Positions 30,015 through 38,319 of a stretch of DNA of 46,578 nucleotides are shown here, one piece after another. The notes below the pieces were generated by a model that was not told the origin of the DNA, ran no database searches, and was given only the letters and a program-made list of their open reading frames with translations. Source of the stretch: an uncultured bacterium (GTDB taxonomy: Bacteria > Bacillota > Clostridia > Lachnospirales > Lachnospiraceae). The stretch lies in the NCBI GenBank assembly GCA_905215775.1, contig CAJMRM010000016.1, positions 1 to 46,578 of the forward strand, in the 5' to 3' direction. Every line of letters starts with the position of its first letter. Position 1 is the stretch's first letter. Both the position numbers and the translations under genes were made by a program.

Positions 30015-30087
30015 TCGGAACACCAGGACTTGAACCTGCGGCTCGGTTTTACGGCTCACGCTTCCTCCCGTCCGGGAAGATGTTCCG
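30015..30087 (-). tRNA. tRNA-like element lacking an anticodon stem
   Basis: 73 nt. The acceptor stem is perfect (CGGAACA and TGTTCCG, then A73), the D arm is TTCC...GGAA, and the T arm CAGG TTCAAGT CCTG has 4 good pairs. The middle part (GCGTGAGCCGTAAAACC) gives no 5-bp anticodon stem in any register, so the isoacceptor cannot be read. It may be a decayed tRNA or a tRNA mimic. Confidence 0.5.
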
Positions 30088-30195
30088 TCAATGCCCGCCT
30101 GGGATGGACGGGCTTACGGGGATAAGTACTTGGGTGGGGAAGATGGGGGCCGGCAGCTCTCCGCCTCCGGCTCCCAGTCTATAGACTAGCACATT
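30088..30195. other. Intergenic stretch between tRNA-like element and activator gene
   Basis: About 108 bp. Two GC-rich hairpins are visible (GCCCG/CGGGC at about 30096-30115 and GCCGG/CCGGC at about 30150-30172). No reading frame or full tRNA is seen. It may be a processing spacer. Confidence 0.4.
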
Positions 30196-30681
30196 TTATC
30201 GGGACATTGGGGGACATTTTGAATTTTTTTCAAAAAATCTCTGTCTGCGCTTCTTCACGTTCTCATCTGTATACCGGATCCGGCGCTTCGGGAAAATCCG
30301 GTTCATCCGGTCAGCCACCTTCGCATCGCTTAACCCGTCGATGTAATACAGCCGGAACATGATCCGGATCTCTGCCTTCGGGATCGACTCTATGTACTCC
30401 TCTGCCTTACAGGTCAGCTCCAGGAGCTCTGCCTCCTTCTCTTCCAGCATCTTCCTGTACCGTTCCCGGATCTTTTCTTTCCGACTATACTCCGGTACCG
30501 GGATCCCCGTGATCTTGATTGGACCAATGGTCCCGTCCTTCCTGGTTCCCCGGACCGTATCCGAAACCACCGGCGGATCCGATAAAAACCGGTCCAGCTT
30601 CCGGATCCTCTCCCTTAAATCCTTGATCTCCTCCATAACCTCGCTGTATTGGACTAAGACGCTCTGGTCCAACGGCCTCAC
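30196..30681 (-). CDS. Late transcription activator, ArpU/RinA-like (DUF1492)
   Basis: 161 residues. N-terminal coiled coil (YSEVMEEIKDLRERIRKLDR), a middle helical part with PKAEIRIMFRLYYIDGLSDA and a sigma region 4-like helix-turn-helix, VADRMNRIFPKRRIRYTDEN with VKKRRQRFFE. Such proteins switch on late genes in Firmicutes phages. It is the last protein gene of the early block, directly before the tRNAs. GTG start overlaps the upstream stop (GTGA); a TTG three codons on is the alternative. Confidence 0.84.
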   Translation of the reverse strand: MRPLDQSVLVQYSEVMEEIKDLRERIRKLDRFLSDPPVVSDTVRGTRKDGTIGPIKITGIPVPEYSRKEKIRERYRKMLEEKEAELLELTCKAEEYIESIPKAEIRIMFRLYYIDGLSDAKVADRMNRIFPKRRIRYTDENVKKRRQRFFEKNSKCPPMSR

Positions 30682-31124
30682 CTCACTTCAAATCTCACTC
30701 CGTATTTCTCATATACTTCCTCACCGATTGCCCGGATATCCACATTGTCATTTTCAAATGTCCGGTTGACCTCTTTCACCACCGCCTCAGAAAACTGCAT
30801 CAGCCGGGATCTCCGGTCATTTTCGTCCGTAATCGGTTTCCAACGGAATTTTTCACAGAGGACCTTGGCTGGCACCGCCAGGAGAAGGCACAGGACCTTT
30901 AGGATCTGTTCCTCGTCGGTTTCTCCTGTCAGCGCCGCCTCGCGTGCGGCCCACTCCTTCTGGATCCGCTCGTCGATCTCTCTGGATATGCTGGCCTTAA
31001 GCTCCTCCTTGCGCTCCAGGACCGCCTGCTTCCTGATCTCATTGATCTGGGTCTGGGTCAACGTGTAGATCGGCTCCTTCCTGGCTCCGGCTTTTTCCAG
31101 ACGCCTCCTCTCCGCTCTCGTCAT
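30678..31124 (-). CDS. Coiled-coil phage protein upstream of the late activator
   Basis: 148 residues, not recognised by name. Basic N-terminus (MTRAERRRLEKAGARKE), a long helix (ELKASISREIDERIQKEWAA) and a Cys-containing hydrophobic part (ILKVLCLLLAVPAKVLCEKF). Proteins like this commonly precede ArpU-like activators. Its ATG overlaps the previous stop (TGATG). Confidence 0.68.
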   Translation of the reverse strand: MTRAERRRLEKAGARKEPIYTLTQTQINEIRKQAVLERKEELKASISREIDERIQKEWAAREAALTGETDEEQILKVLCLLLAVPAKVLCEKFRWKPITDENDRRSRLMQFSEAVVKEVNRTFENDNVDIRAIGEEVYEKYGVRFEVR

Positions 31125-31300
31125 CACCACCGCCGTCCTTTCTCATCCACAATCGTCACCTTGCCCAGGATCCGAAGGTGGAAGATCGTGCACATCGACT
31201 TGATCATCCGCCGGAACATGACCACGTTCTCCGGCGGCCGGTCAGCCTCCCGGATCGCTCTACCTGCGGTCGGATCCGGGTATCCCTCTCTATTTTTCAT
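31124..31300 (-). CDS. Small conserved-type phage protein
   Basis: 58 residues, function unknown. Reads MKNREGYPDPTAGRAIREAD, then PPENVVMFRRMIKSMCTIFH. Three ATG codons in a row occur; the third is 9 bp after GGGGG and is chosen. It overlaps the end of the DUF551 gene. Confidence 0.62.
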   Translation of the reverse strand: MKNREGYPDPTAGRAIREADRPPENVVMFRRMIKSMCTIFHLRILGKVTIVDEKGRRW

Positions 31301-31682
31301 CATCATCCACCCCCTTGTATGGTTCCGGCAACGGCATCCAGACATTGACAAACAGTCCAACGCTTGTGTATGTGTACTCCTCATCTCCCGGATAAAAGGC
31401 CCCTCCATCTTCGTCCTCCTCGTACCTTCCGATATCGGGCATGCTAAAATTTGCGAATGATACCAGGACATATGATCCATTTTCAGGTGTCCGATCATCC
31501 GGGAGAATCCAATCCTTTCCCAGCGCCTTAAGAATCGTCCCCGCTTTAAGGCTGTATATATCCTGCGGTGTCAGCCCGGTGTCCTCATAGGCCGCCAGGC
31601 GCTCGATCAGCTCGTCTTTTTTATTTGGGGACCAGTGCCCTGTCTTAATCCCGCTGCTGCGCGGGTGTGTCAGTCTCTCCAT
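31290..31682 (-). CDS. DUF551 protein
   Basis: 130 residues. The C-terminal half has the DUF551 pattern DWILPDDRTPENGSYVLVSF to VGLFVNVWMPLPEPYK. The N-terminal half has LIERLAAYEDTGLTPQDIYS, often found joined to it in clostridial phages. Function unknown. RBS AGGAGGATAAGG. Confidence 0.78.
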   Translation of the reverse strand: MERLTHPRSSGIKTGHWSPNKKDELIERLAAYEDTGLTPQDIYSLKAGTILKALGKDWILPDDRTPENGSYVLVSFANFSMPDIGRYEEDEDGGAFYPGDEEYTYTSVGLFVNVWMPLPEPYKGVDDDEK

Positions 31683-32022
31683 CCTTATCCTCCTCTCTCC
31701 ACGGCGTGTCTACCAGCTCCGGGTGTTTGATCTCCATCTGGATTGCCCATAAAAGGTTCCAGGCGGCGGCCCGGAGGTGTGGCTCGTCCTTCCATCCGTC
31801 CATATACTTTGCGATATGCCTGGCTGCGGAATCCAGAAACGAGTGTGTAGGTATCCCCTTGTCCACATTATGCTCGCCATACTTTAATGCCCCATCCTCA
31901 CAATGTTTGGAAACCTCCATGATGGCTGCCCAGGGAAGGAGATCCATCCTCCCCTTACCGGCGTGCATATCCCGGACGGCTCCGGTGTCAAATTTTGTGC
32001 GCTCCCCACTGTCTTTGATCAT
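31645..32022 (-). CDS. dATP/dGTP diphosphohydrolase-like protein (DUF5664)
   Basis: 125 residues. KGRMDLLPWAAIMEVSKHCE, DGALKYGEHNVDKGIPTHSF and DSAARHIAKYMDGWKDEPHL with RAAAWNLLWAIQMEIKHPEL match DUF5664, a MazG/HD-like nucleotide hydrolase family found in phages. It may adjust dNTP pools. Overlaps its upstream gene by 4 bp. Confidence 0.78.
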   Translation of the reverse strand: MIKDSGERTKFDTGAVRDMHAGKGRMDLLPWAAIMEVSKHCEDGALKYGEHNVDKGIPTHSFLDSAARHIAKYMDGWKDEPHLRAAAWNLLWAIQMEIKHPELVDTPWREEDKDGETDTPAQQRD

Positions 32023-32258
32023 CGCTTATCTTCCTCACTGGCATTAATCAGATCCATCCACATCACGCTCTCACATACTCCGCTCTCCAGCTGTACATGG
32101 ACAAAATACTCATAAATGCCAATAACAACCGCTTGTCTCGGGATCCCGGTCTTAACTGCCCCAAATGAGTCTTTGGCGCATGCCTTCTGGGTCGTTATCA
32201 TAACCTTTGACCCGATCTTGATCTTCTTTTTCGCTTCTGCGACACTCCGGATTTTCAA
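32019..32258 (-). CDS. Small hypothetical phage protein, TTG start
   Basis: 79 residues. Beta-rich small domain (KIGSKVMITTQKACAKDSFG, VVIGIYEYFVHVQLESG). Function unknown. It starts with TTG behind GGAGGGGGAACCA. Confidence 0.6.
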   Translation of the reverse strand: MKIRSVAEAKKKIKIGSKVMITTQKACAKDSFGAVKTGIPRQAVVIGIYEYFVHVQLESGVCESVMWMDLINASEEDKR

Positions 32259-32270
32259 TGGTTCCCCCTC

Positions 32271-32387
32271 CTATTCCTCGCCTTTTTGTACAGCCTTCAG
32301 GAATTCAACCAACTCCGTCATGCTGTCCGGATGCCGGTTGTATTTTTCATGCCAGGCCCCCTTCCATCTACCCCTCCCCCTTCTCAT
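32271..32387 (-). CDS. 38-residue basic ORF
   Basis: Reads MRRGRGRWKGAWHEKYNRHP, then DSMTELVEFLKAVQKGEE. It overlaps the 3' end of the replication gene in another frame and fills the gap to the next gene. GGAAGA is the only RBS-like sequence. Probably real because the C-terminal helix looks coding, but no family is recognised. Confidence 0.45.
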   Translation of the reverse strand: MRRGRGRWKGAWHEKYNRHPDSMTELVEFLKAVQKGEE

Positions 32388-33270
32388 TCTTCCTTCTCAT
32401 CTCTTCCCAGATGATAGATTCATAATCCTGGTCCCTCTCATCAAAGTTCTTGAACCGGTTTTTGCTCCCGCTTCCGCCCGAAGGCTGCGCTCTGGCCGAA
32501 TCCTGGGATCTGCCTAACCAGCCATTGATAAACTTTTCGATGTCTTCGGATGTTTTCCTTTTCTTGGGATGTACATCCAGCCATTTGATCATTTTTCGGA
32601 ATTCCAGAGTGACATCAACAGACGGATATAAAGATCTGTATTCTTCGACCAGGCTCCTGGGAACCGGATACATGCTGCCATCGAGCATGGGAAGTTCATA
32701 TACAGGTCTTCCCGGCTGCTCCGGGCTTCCATCTTTTCTTTTATTTTCTTTACTTTCCTTTTCTTTACTTTCCTTTAGGGATTTTTCCCGGGAATTACCT
32801 CCGTTTTTCCCGGAATTATCCTCGTTATTCCGGGAAATATTTAAAAAAGAGTTCACTTTAATAAAGGGTTCCGTATTTTCTGGTTTTAAAATCCAGAACC
32901 CCTCTACATGAACCGGGTTCTTTTTGGCACGTTCCTTTACGGCCAGCTGGAACCGCTTCTGTATTCCGGCTGAGGTCAAGACCTTGTCCGACTGAAAAAG
33001 TGTGTGATCAAACAGTGACCGTTCCAGTAAGAAGTTCAAGACCTGCATCACCTTCTCCGGGCTCATTTTTAAGTCATCCGAAAAAATATAGATGCTGTCA
33101 TCGTTGAGCTGGAGATAATATCCCGAACGGTAGATCTCACACAGCAGGTAAATATATACCGCAATCCCATCTACTCCGTAACGGGCCTTCAGAATCTTTA
33201 TCTTTGGGTCAGAAAAAAAGGTAACATCCAGGGGAAAGTAGTCCAGCCCTTCCTTTTGCGGCCTTGGCAT
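32368..33270 (-). CDS. Replication initiation protein (DUF4373 / Lin1244-type)
   Basis: 300 residues. The N-terminal 120 residues are a winged-helix DUF4373 domain (DYFPLDVTFFSDPKIKILKA, YGVDGIAVYIYLLCEIYRSG, SPEKVMQVLNFLLERSLFD). A charged linker (KSLKESKEKESKENKRKDG) is followed by a DnaD-like region with FRKMIKWLDVHPKKRKTSED and FINGWLGRS. Probably recruits the host helicase to the phage origin. Start at 33270 behind AGGTGGAATGAT; the frame is open upstream. Confidence 0.78.
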   Translation of the reverse strand: MPRPQKEGLDYFPLDVTFFSDPKIKILKARYGVDGIAVYIYLLCEIYRSGYYLQLNDDSIYIFSDDLKMSPEKVMQVLNFLLERSLFDHTLFQSDKVLTSAGIQKRFQLAVKERAKKNPVHVEGFWILKPENTEPFIKVNSFLNISRNNEDNSGKNGGNSREKSLKESKEKESKENKRKDGSPEQPGRPVYELPMLDGSMYPVPRSLVEEYRSLYPSVDVTLEFRKMIKWLDVHPKKRKTSEDIEKFINGWLGRSQDSARAQPSGGSGSKNRFKNFDERDQDYESIIWEEMRRKNEKGEG

Positions 33271-33383
33271 ATCATTCCACCTGCCTTCCAGGGGGAACGG
33301 CCGGTCCCCCTGTATCTCATCCGCTTCCTGGCGGATCTGTGACATATTCCTAAGGAAGCACGGCCGTTTTTATTTTTTTCTTA

Positions 33384-34133
33384 TTATCCGATAATCGTGA
33401 TATGCTCCAGGATCTCCTTCGGCGCGCCTCCGAGTTCGTTTTCAAAATATTCCTTGATATTCTGGACTGCTTCGTTCTTCCAGATACCTCCCTCTGCCTC
33501 TACGATCTTAAAGGCCGGAGCCCCTTTGTCGCTGATCCGGAACACAAACTGGCTGCGCGGCTGCTCCACTTCCTGAAATGTGCGGAACGGGATCAGCTCC
33601 ACCGGATTCGGCACGATCACATCCGCCTTCGATGCCACACCCACATTCATCGTAGCCACCTGCGTCCTGCCGTCATCCGAATAAGTCTGCTCGTTTTTCT
33701 TTTCTACATTTCCAGCAAATTTCATGATAGCCTCCAGGTCCGGGCTCATCTGGAAGTTGGACTGCAGCGCGATCATGAACTCCTCCTGGTCATACCATCT
33801 TCCGAACTGGAATTCGGATGTTTCCGCTTTTGATGAGAAAAGGTATTCCCTTTTTCTTTCCCCGTCGAGGAAGGAGACCAGGCTGACCAGCTTCGGGCTC
33901 TCCACATGGATGATCATCTTATTGCCCTTAAACTCCTCAGAGCAGCGTAAAATATACTCTACCATCGAAGACAGAGTGGATGCCTCCACAGCTTCCGCCC
34001 GCTTCGGAGCCCCATAGCGCTCCAGGCGCCGGTTGGCATACGTCTCCCCGCAGATCTCCAAGACCTGTACCTTCTCGGAGCTGTTTCCCAGCCCCACCAC
34101 ATACTGTAATGCTTCTTTTAATCCTTCCAACAT
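33384..34133 (-). CDS. DUF2303-like phage protein
   Basis: 249 residues, hedged assignment. EYILRCSEEFKGNKMIIHVE, FGRWYDQEEFMIALQSNFQM and VELIPFRTFQEVEQPRSQFV resemble DUF2303/YfdQ proteins, which have no known function. It lies in the replication/recombination block. RBS AAAGGAGAATCAGAT. Confidence 0.6.
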   Translation of the reverse strand: MLEGLKEALQYVVGLGNSSEKVQVLEICGETYANRRLERYGAPKRAEAVEASTLSSMVEYILRCSEEFKGNKMIIHVESPKLVSLVSFLDGERKREYLFSSKAETSEFQFGRWYDQEEFMIALQSNFQMSPDLEAIMKFAGNVEKKNEQTYSDDGRTQVATMNVGVASKADVIVPNPVELIPFRTFQEVEQPRSQFVFRISDKGAPAFKIVEAEGGIWKNEAVQNIKEYFENELGGAPKEILEHITIIG

Positions 34134-34151
34134 ATCTGATTCTCCTTTCTT

Positions 34152-34568
34152 TTATCTGGCTAACCGGAGGTCAATGGGCCCCCGCCGCTCCTCTTCTAAA
34201 ATCTCTCCCGTATCCGGGTCAAACGATTTTTCATGTACCCCAGGATCCGCAGGGACCGCATCATAGGCTCCTGTCACGGCCGGGCGGTTATTTCCATACT
34301 CGGACATTTCCACCCGCCCGGTACGGGCATCCTGGCCGATCAGGAATACTGTTTCCGTCTTTGCGATCCCGGCCAGCTTTGTCTTGATGTTAAATGCAAC
34401 CTGGATCGTCCCGGCTTTTGAGGGCTTAAATTTGAGATTTATGGTCATCCCACGGGCGGCCTCCGGATCCATGTTGGGATCTATGATATTCCGTCCGATC
34501 TGGGCCAGGGCCATGGAAAACTTTTCCGCCAACTCTCCTCCGGCGATGTTGTCAAACGTGATCGGCAT
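34152..34568 (-). CDS. Phage protein of the 'replication terminator' annotation group
   Basis: 138 residues. MPITFDNIAGGELAEKFSMA, IGRNIIDPNMDPEAARGMTI and NLKFKPSKAGTIQVAFNIKT match a group often labelled replication terminator protein in clostridial phages. I know no experimental support for that label. RBS AGGAGGTAGAAGTAT. Confidence 0.6.
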   Translation of the reverse strand: MPITFDNIAGGELAEKFSMALAQIGRNIIDPNMDPEAARGMTINLKFKPSKAGTIQVAFNIKTKLAGIAKTETVFLIGQDARTGRVEMSEYGNNRPAVTGAYDAVPADPGVHEKSFDPDTGEILEEERRGPIDLRLAR

Positions 34569-36150
34569 ATACTTCTACCTCCTTTCCTGGCTGCATTATC
34601 TGCAGATATTTGTCCACCAGCTCCATGATATCCCAGAAACCTTCACGCCTCCAGACATCCCAAAAATCAACCGTACGGGATACCGGACGCTCCTTTGCAA
34701 GCTTCACCTTAATCTTTAAAGGAATCGGCACCGCATCACCAACAATGAGTACCTCGCCCGGATTAAACATCGTCACTGAATCGATGATCTTCTCGTTTCC
34801 ATCCGGCAACATCCCTTTAATCAGAGTCTTGTCATTTTCGTTGTTGAGCTTTCCGACGATGATGTTCGCGCACTGGGCAATGATTGTTTTATTAAGCTCT
34901 GATGGCCTCTGTGTGGCCGGGAACAACGTGATCCCGAACTTACGACCCTCTTTTGCGATATCCTCAAACACCTCCACCATGCGGCGCTGACTGGCTGACA
35001 ACTGGAAGTTATCCGGGATGTAAACGTGTGCCTCATCACACACGACCACCACCGGCCGGATGTGGTCCATATCCTGTTCCCGCTGGACGGCGAAGATCAA
35101 GCGGGTCAGGACCCCAATGATCGGAAGAGCCACATCGTGGGGGACACCGGACAGGTCAATATTCTTGATCGGCTTTTCCGTACCGAGAACAGCTTCTACA
35201 ACCTCGTAAAGGTATGGCTGCTTCTCATCTCCGAAAAGGAAGCTGTACCGACTGTCTGCCATCCGGTCCTTTAACAGGTTTACTGTACTGGTAAGCTTAC
35301 CGTTATATTCGCCTTTTGTGGTTTTGGGCTGTCCGGATTTATCACCGGTCTTATAAAACTCCCCTGTCCAGGCAATCTGACTATCCATCTTCTCCAGCTC
35401 TGTGATCAGTGCCTTGTAATCGAAATACACCGGCTTATTTTCCTTGCCATTCGGACAGACACTGTAATAAGCCTTCCGAAGCGCTGTCATAACTGTTGTT
35501 GCCGACTCTTCGCGAATCTTTAAGATATTTGTCACGATATCATTGAAACCAAACAGCCAGATCGGGAACGGGAAATTCTGTCCGATTTGCACGTTGGATG
35601 CATAGGACAGCTTGCTGTATTCTCCGTGGATATCAAACACCACGATATTGGCACCGGGAAGCTTTGCTGTTTCCTCCAGAATCTTCGCCACGGTCTCTGA
35701 CTTTCCGGAACCGGTATTTCCTACGATGCAGGCATGACGCTGGAAAAACTTGTTTCCATTTACATAAGCCGGGCAGTCATACGCTGCATATTTACCAATC
35801 TCAAAGCACGCTGACGCATCCGGCGTGATCATATTGGAGAATTCCATGCTGGTAATCCGGCTGATCTCCACACATGTGGTCGGATATGTATCAATGGCCT
35901 TCACAAACCGTCCATCCTTTATGCTGCCGATAATGGAGCAATCAATGGACTTGATTCCGGTGATCTCTCCCAGGAAATCCTGTTCCCCGATCCGCTCCTC
36001 CGTATCCGTATCCACAAGGCCTGTGACCATCGTCACCAAGGATGCCGTTCTGTCCGATACCATCAGAAGGTCATTGATACGGATATCCTTAAATTCTGAC
36101 AGGTTCGTCCGGATCTGGACGCTGTCGCTTAAAATCTTCACAAGTTTCAT
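34552..36150 (-). CDS. HerA-like DNA-translocating ATPase (DUF87)
   Basis: 532 residues. Walker A is CIVGNTGSGKSETVAKILEE (about residue 145), Walker B is RPVVVVCDEAHVYIP (about 370), with an arginine-rich FPATQRPSELNKTIIAQCAN stretch typical of HerA/FtsK-type motors. The N-terminal 120 residues form a HAS-barrel-like beta part (LMVSDRTASLVTMVTGLVDT). HerA motors usually work with a nuclease. The next gene upstream is a PD-(D/E)XK nuclease 4 bp away, so a HerA-nuclease pair for DNA end processing is likely. Confidence 0.85.
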   Translation of the reverse strand: MKLVKILSDSVQIRTNLSEFKDIRINDLLMVSDRTASLVTMVTGLVDTDTEERIGEQDFLGEITGIKSIDCSIIGSIKDGRFVKAIDTYPTTCVEISRITSMEFSNMITPDASACFEIGKYAAYDCPAYVNGNKFFQRHACIVGNTGSGKSETVAKILEETAKLPGANIVVFDIHGEYSKLSYASNVQIGQNFPFPIWLFGFNDIVTNILKIREESATTVMTALRKAYYSVCPNGKENKPVYFDYKALITELEKMDSQIAWTGEFYKTGDKSGQPKTTKGEYNGKLTSTVNLLKDRMADSRYSFLFGDEKQPYLYEVVEAVLGTEKPIKNIDLSGVPHDVALPIIGVLTRLIFAVQREQDMDHIRPVVVVCDEAHVYIPDNFQLSASQRRMVEVFEDIAKEGRKFGITLFPATQRPSELNKTIIAQCANIIVGKLNNENDKTLIKGMLPDGNEKIIDSVTMFNPGEVLIVGDAVPIPLKIKVKLAKERPVSRTVDFWDVWRREGFWDIMELVDKYLQIMQPGKEVEVYADHV

Positions 36151-36154
36151 TTCT

Positions 36155-36892
36155 TTATACCCCTAAAAGTTCATTGTAATTCCGGATTGCTGCCTGTTTC
36201 ACTGACTTGCAGTAATCGCAGTACCCGCAGGCCTTTGGCGGCACCAGTCCGGCCTTAACCTCCGCATAATGCTCAATACTAAATCCAATCTCATCCATTG
36301 CCAGATTCAAGGTGGTCTGCGGTATCTGGAATACATCCAGGTCCACCACCCGCTCCTTTGTGGCTGTCGCCAGATAAAAGGGAAGCCTCTCCCCAGTGAC
36401 CGCTTCGACGCCGGCCTGATAAACTGCCCCTTGCAGGTCGTATCTCCACAGCGGAAGAGACTTAAAGTTTGCCACGATCTTTAAGTCTGTAATGCAGATA
36501 CCCGGAAGATAGCTGTCCATCTTCATCTTCCACGGAACCCCAAACATCTCAAAGGTCATGATCCGCTGCTTCTCTCCGCTCATGAACCGGGCAAAAGTCT
36601 TATCTGATTTCACCCGGCTTATGATCTCATTCGCCTTCCGGAATTCACTCTTCAGCTCGTTCTTTCTTGTGAATATCTCCGGGTTATCCTGCATGAATTG
36701 TGGAAGAGTCCCTTCGAAGTAGGAGTCCACAAAAGAGCCTACAAGAAGCGCACGGGTTGTCCTCTGCTCATACTCTCCATGGAGCTTTGCCATTGCCATG
36801 GCTTCACACTTCACGAAGTCCTTATACTGGGAAACAGAAAAATACTGCTCCCCAGCTTCCAGACTGTAATAATTCTTTTCTGTTAGGATCAT
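36155..36892 (-). CDS. PD-(D/E)XK nuclease, Cas4/RecB-like
   Basis: 245 residues. QYKDFVKCEAMAMAKLHGEY at the start, catalytic core KMKMDSYLPGICITDLKIVA (D then DLK) and QGAVYQAGVEAVTGERLPFY match the PD-(D/E)XK exonuclease fold. The C-terminal CGYCDYCKSVK with the early Cys could hold an iron-sulfur cluster as in Cas4/AddB-type enzymes. Operon partner of the HerA-like ATPase. Predicted role is end resection for recombination. Confidence 0.78.
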   Translation of the reverse strand: MILTEKNYYSLEAGEQYFSVSQYKDFVKCEAMAMAKLHGEYEQRTTRALLVGSFVDSYFEGTLPQFMQDNPEIFTRKNELKSEFRKANEIISRVKSDKTFARFMSGEKQRIMTFEMFGVPWKMKMDSYLPGICITDLKIVANFKSLPLWRYDLQGAVYQAGVEAVTGERLPFYLATATKERVVDLDVFQIPQTTLNLAMDEIGFSIEHYAEVKAGLVPPKACGYCDYCKSVKQAAIRNYNELLGV

Positions 36893-36908
36893 CTTTGCTC
36901 ACCGTTCC

Positions 36909-37871
36909 TTACTTAAACATCTCCTCCTGCATATCCGGGACGGGATCATGGACCAGTTCATCTTTCTTGTCTGACTGAATCTGTTCTTTTACCGGTTCCG
37001 CCTTATCCTGCTTCAGCCCGGGCTTCTTCCCCTTTTCCTTGACAGTCTTATCCTGTTTGCCGGCAAACGGATCTGTGATCTCGGAAGCATCTTCAACAGG
37101 TACCATCTCAAAGTAATCCTCGCGTTTTGCCATGCCATCACGCAGGGACTTATACACGTTCCTCAAACGCACAAAGGTATTTTCTGTGAAACTCTCATAA
37201 TTGCATCCGAAATACTTCTCAATCATCGGGAGAGTTACCCCAAAAGAATCCTCAAATACCTTTGCCATCTTCCGAACGCGATCCACCAACGGTTCCTCAT
37301 TTGATCCACTCAGAGTATTTTTACACTGTTCTATCGCAGCATCGATGACATCTCCAGGAATCACGCCAAGGATACAGGCGCGAACCCTGCGAGCTCCCTG
37401 ATTAGCAACCAGTTCATAAATGTCACGCGGATCTGTCAGTATCACGTTTCCTTTCTTTGTACCGCGGATGTGCTGCACATTGAAGATTTTACTCTGACGG
37501 GTGTTTGTTTCCAGATCCCATGCGTAAGCCATCACCTGGCTCTCACCGTTTCTCTGCTCCAGTTCGACGATCCCATAATCAAGATTTCCCCAATTCTGAG
37601 CCATAGCTTCTGCCAGGCGAATGGACGGGCCGGTCACTTTTGTACCTCCACGCGGGTATTCGTACATCGCCTGTTCTGCCAAAGTCTTTCTCTGGCAGGC
37701 ACGGATGATCCGGTTGAAGCTTTCCACTTCATTTCTCGGAAATCTTTTTGCAATCACTATAGATGCCTGTACTTCCTGCGCCTGCCTGCTCACCACCATC
37801 TCTGCTGTGGTACTCCGGGCTGCGGGCATCCAGCCCTCTGTTGATCCATAAATATTCGCTACGCTATCCAT
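36909..37871 (-). CDS. Probable phage recombination protein
   Basis: 320 residues, family not recognised with certainty. Core residues 25-190: VSRQAQEVQASIVIAKRFPR, RIIRACQRKTLAEQAMYEYP, GPSIRLAEAMAQNWGNLDYG and YELVANQGARRVRACILGVI. The C-terminal 60 residues are Lys/Asp-rich and disordered, as in single-strand annealing proteins and their SSB-binding tails. It sits next to two exonucleases, so an annealing or ssDNA role is the best guess. Confidence 0.6.
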   Translation of the reverse strand: MDSVANIYGSTEGWMPAARSTTAEMVVSRQAQEVQASIVIAKRFPRNEVESFNRIIRACQRKTLAEQAMYEYPRGGTKVTGPSIRLAEAMAQNWGNLDYGIVELEQRNGESQVMAYAWDLETNTRQSKIFNVQHIRGTKKGNVILTDPRDIYELVANQGARRVRACILGVIPGDVIDAAIEQCKNTLSGSNEEPLVDRVRKMAKVFEDSFGVTLPMIEKYFGCNYESFTENTFVRLRNVYKSLRDGMAKREDYFEMVPVEDASEITDPFAGKQDKTVKEKGKKPGLKQDKAEPVKEQIQSDKKDELVHDPVPDMQEEMFK

Positions 37872-37880
37872 AAGTCCCTC

Positions 37881-38048
37881 CTAATCTACTCTTACCCAGT
37901 TGCCTGAGTAATACCATTCCACAAATGCTTCCTTAAACTCTGCCTGATCTTCTGGAGTTCCATGAAGGCAGCGTTCCAAGGCATACGCGAATGCCTGTTC
38001 CTCTTCTACGATGGTTCCTTCTTCAGGCCCCATTCCTTCATAATGCAT
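37881..38048 (-). CDS. 55-residue acidic protein
   Basis: Reads MHYEGMGPEEGTIVEEEQAF, then AYALERCLHGTPEDQAEFKE and a Trp/Tyr-rich end (VEWYYSGNWVRVD). RBS GGACGGAGGACAT is strong and it fits tightly between neighbours. Function unknown. Confidence 0.65.
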   Translation of the reverse strand: MHYEGMGPEEGTIVEEEQAFAYALERCLHGTPEDQAEFKEAFVEWYYSGNWVRVD

Positions 38049-38310
38049 ATGTCCTCCGTCCTTTCGCGCGGCTCTTTATACTGCCAGGATAGATCATCTT
38101 CACTGACTTCTTTGATACCCGCTCGCGCTCTTTCTCCAGCTCACAGTCACACCGTTCGCCCGGATCCAGATGTGCCTGGCATTTTTCGCAGATGTATTCG
38201 TAACTCACTTGACATTCCTCCAAATCTCTCTCATAATAAAGTTCCTGGAAATTCCATTTAACCATCTGTGCAAACCCGTTATCCTGCGGGCTGTAAATCT
38301 TTAACTCCAT
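38038..38310 (-). CDS. Chimeric small protein: DUF1351-like start and zinc-knuckle
   Basis: 90 residues. The first 25 residues (MELKIYSPQDNGFAQMVKWN) look like the N-terminus of DUF1351, a protein of about 300 residues that usually lies in this operon. After that comes an unrelated Cys cluster, CEKCQAHLDPGERCDCE, as in small zinc-binding phage proteins. It looks like a deletion fusion. Function unknown. Confidence 0.6.
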   Translation of the reverse strand: MELKIYSPQDNGFAQMVKWNFQELYYERDLEECQVSYEYICEKCQAHLDPGERCDCELEKERERVSKKSVKMIYPGSIKSRAKGRRTYAL

Positions 38311-38319
38311 AGCTGCCTC

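Noticed and set aside
30088..30195. Third tRNA between tRNA-like element and activator gene
   Set aside because: The hairpins do not combine into an acceptor, D and T arm layout, and no T-loop TTC is in place.
30196..30225. GGGACAT repeated with 10-bp spacing, like the integrase arm sites
   Set aside because: It encodes the last residues KCPPMSR of the late activator, a sequence usual for that protein end, the period is 10 instead of 11, and it is 16 kb from attR.
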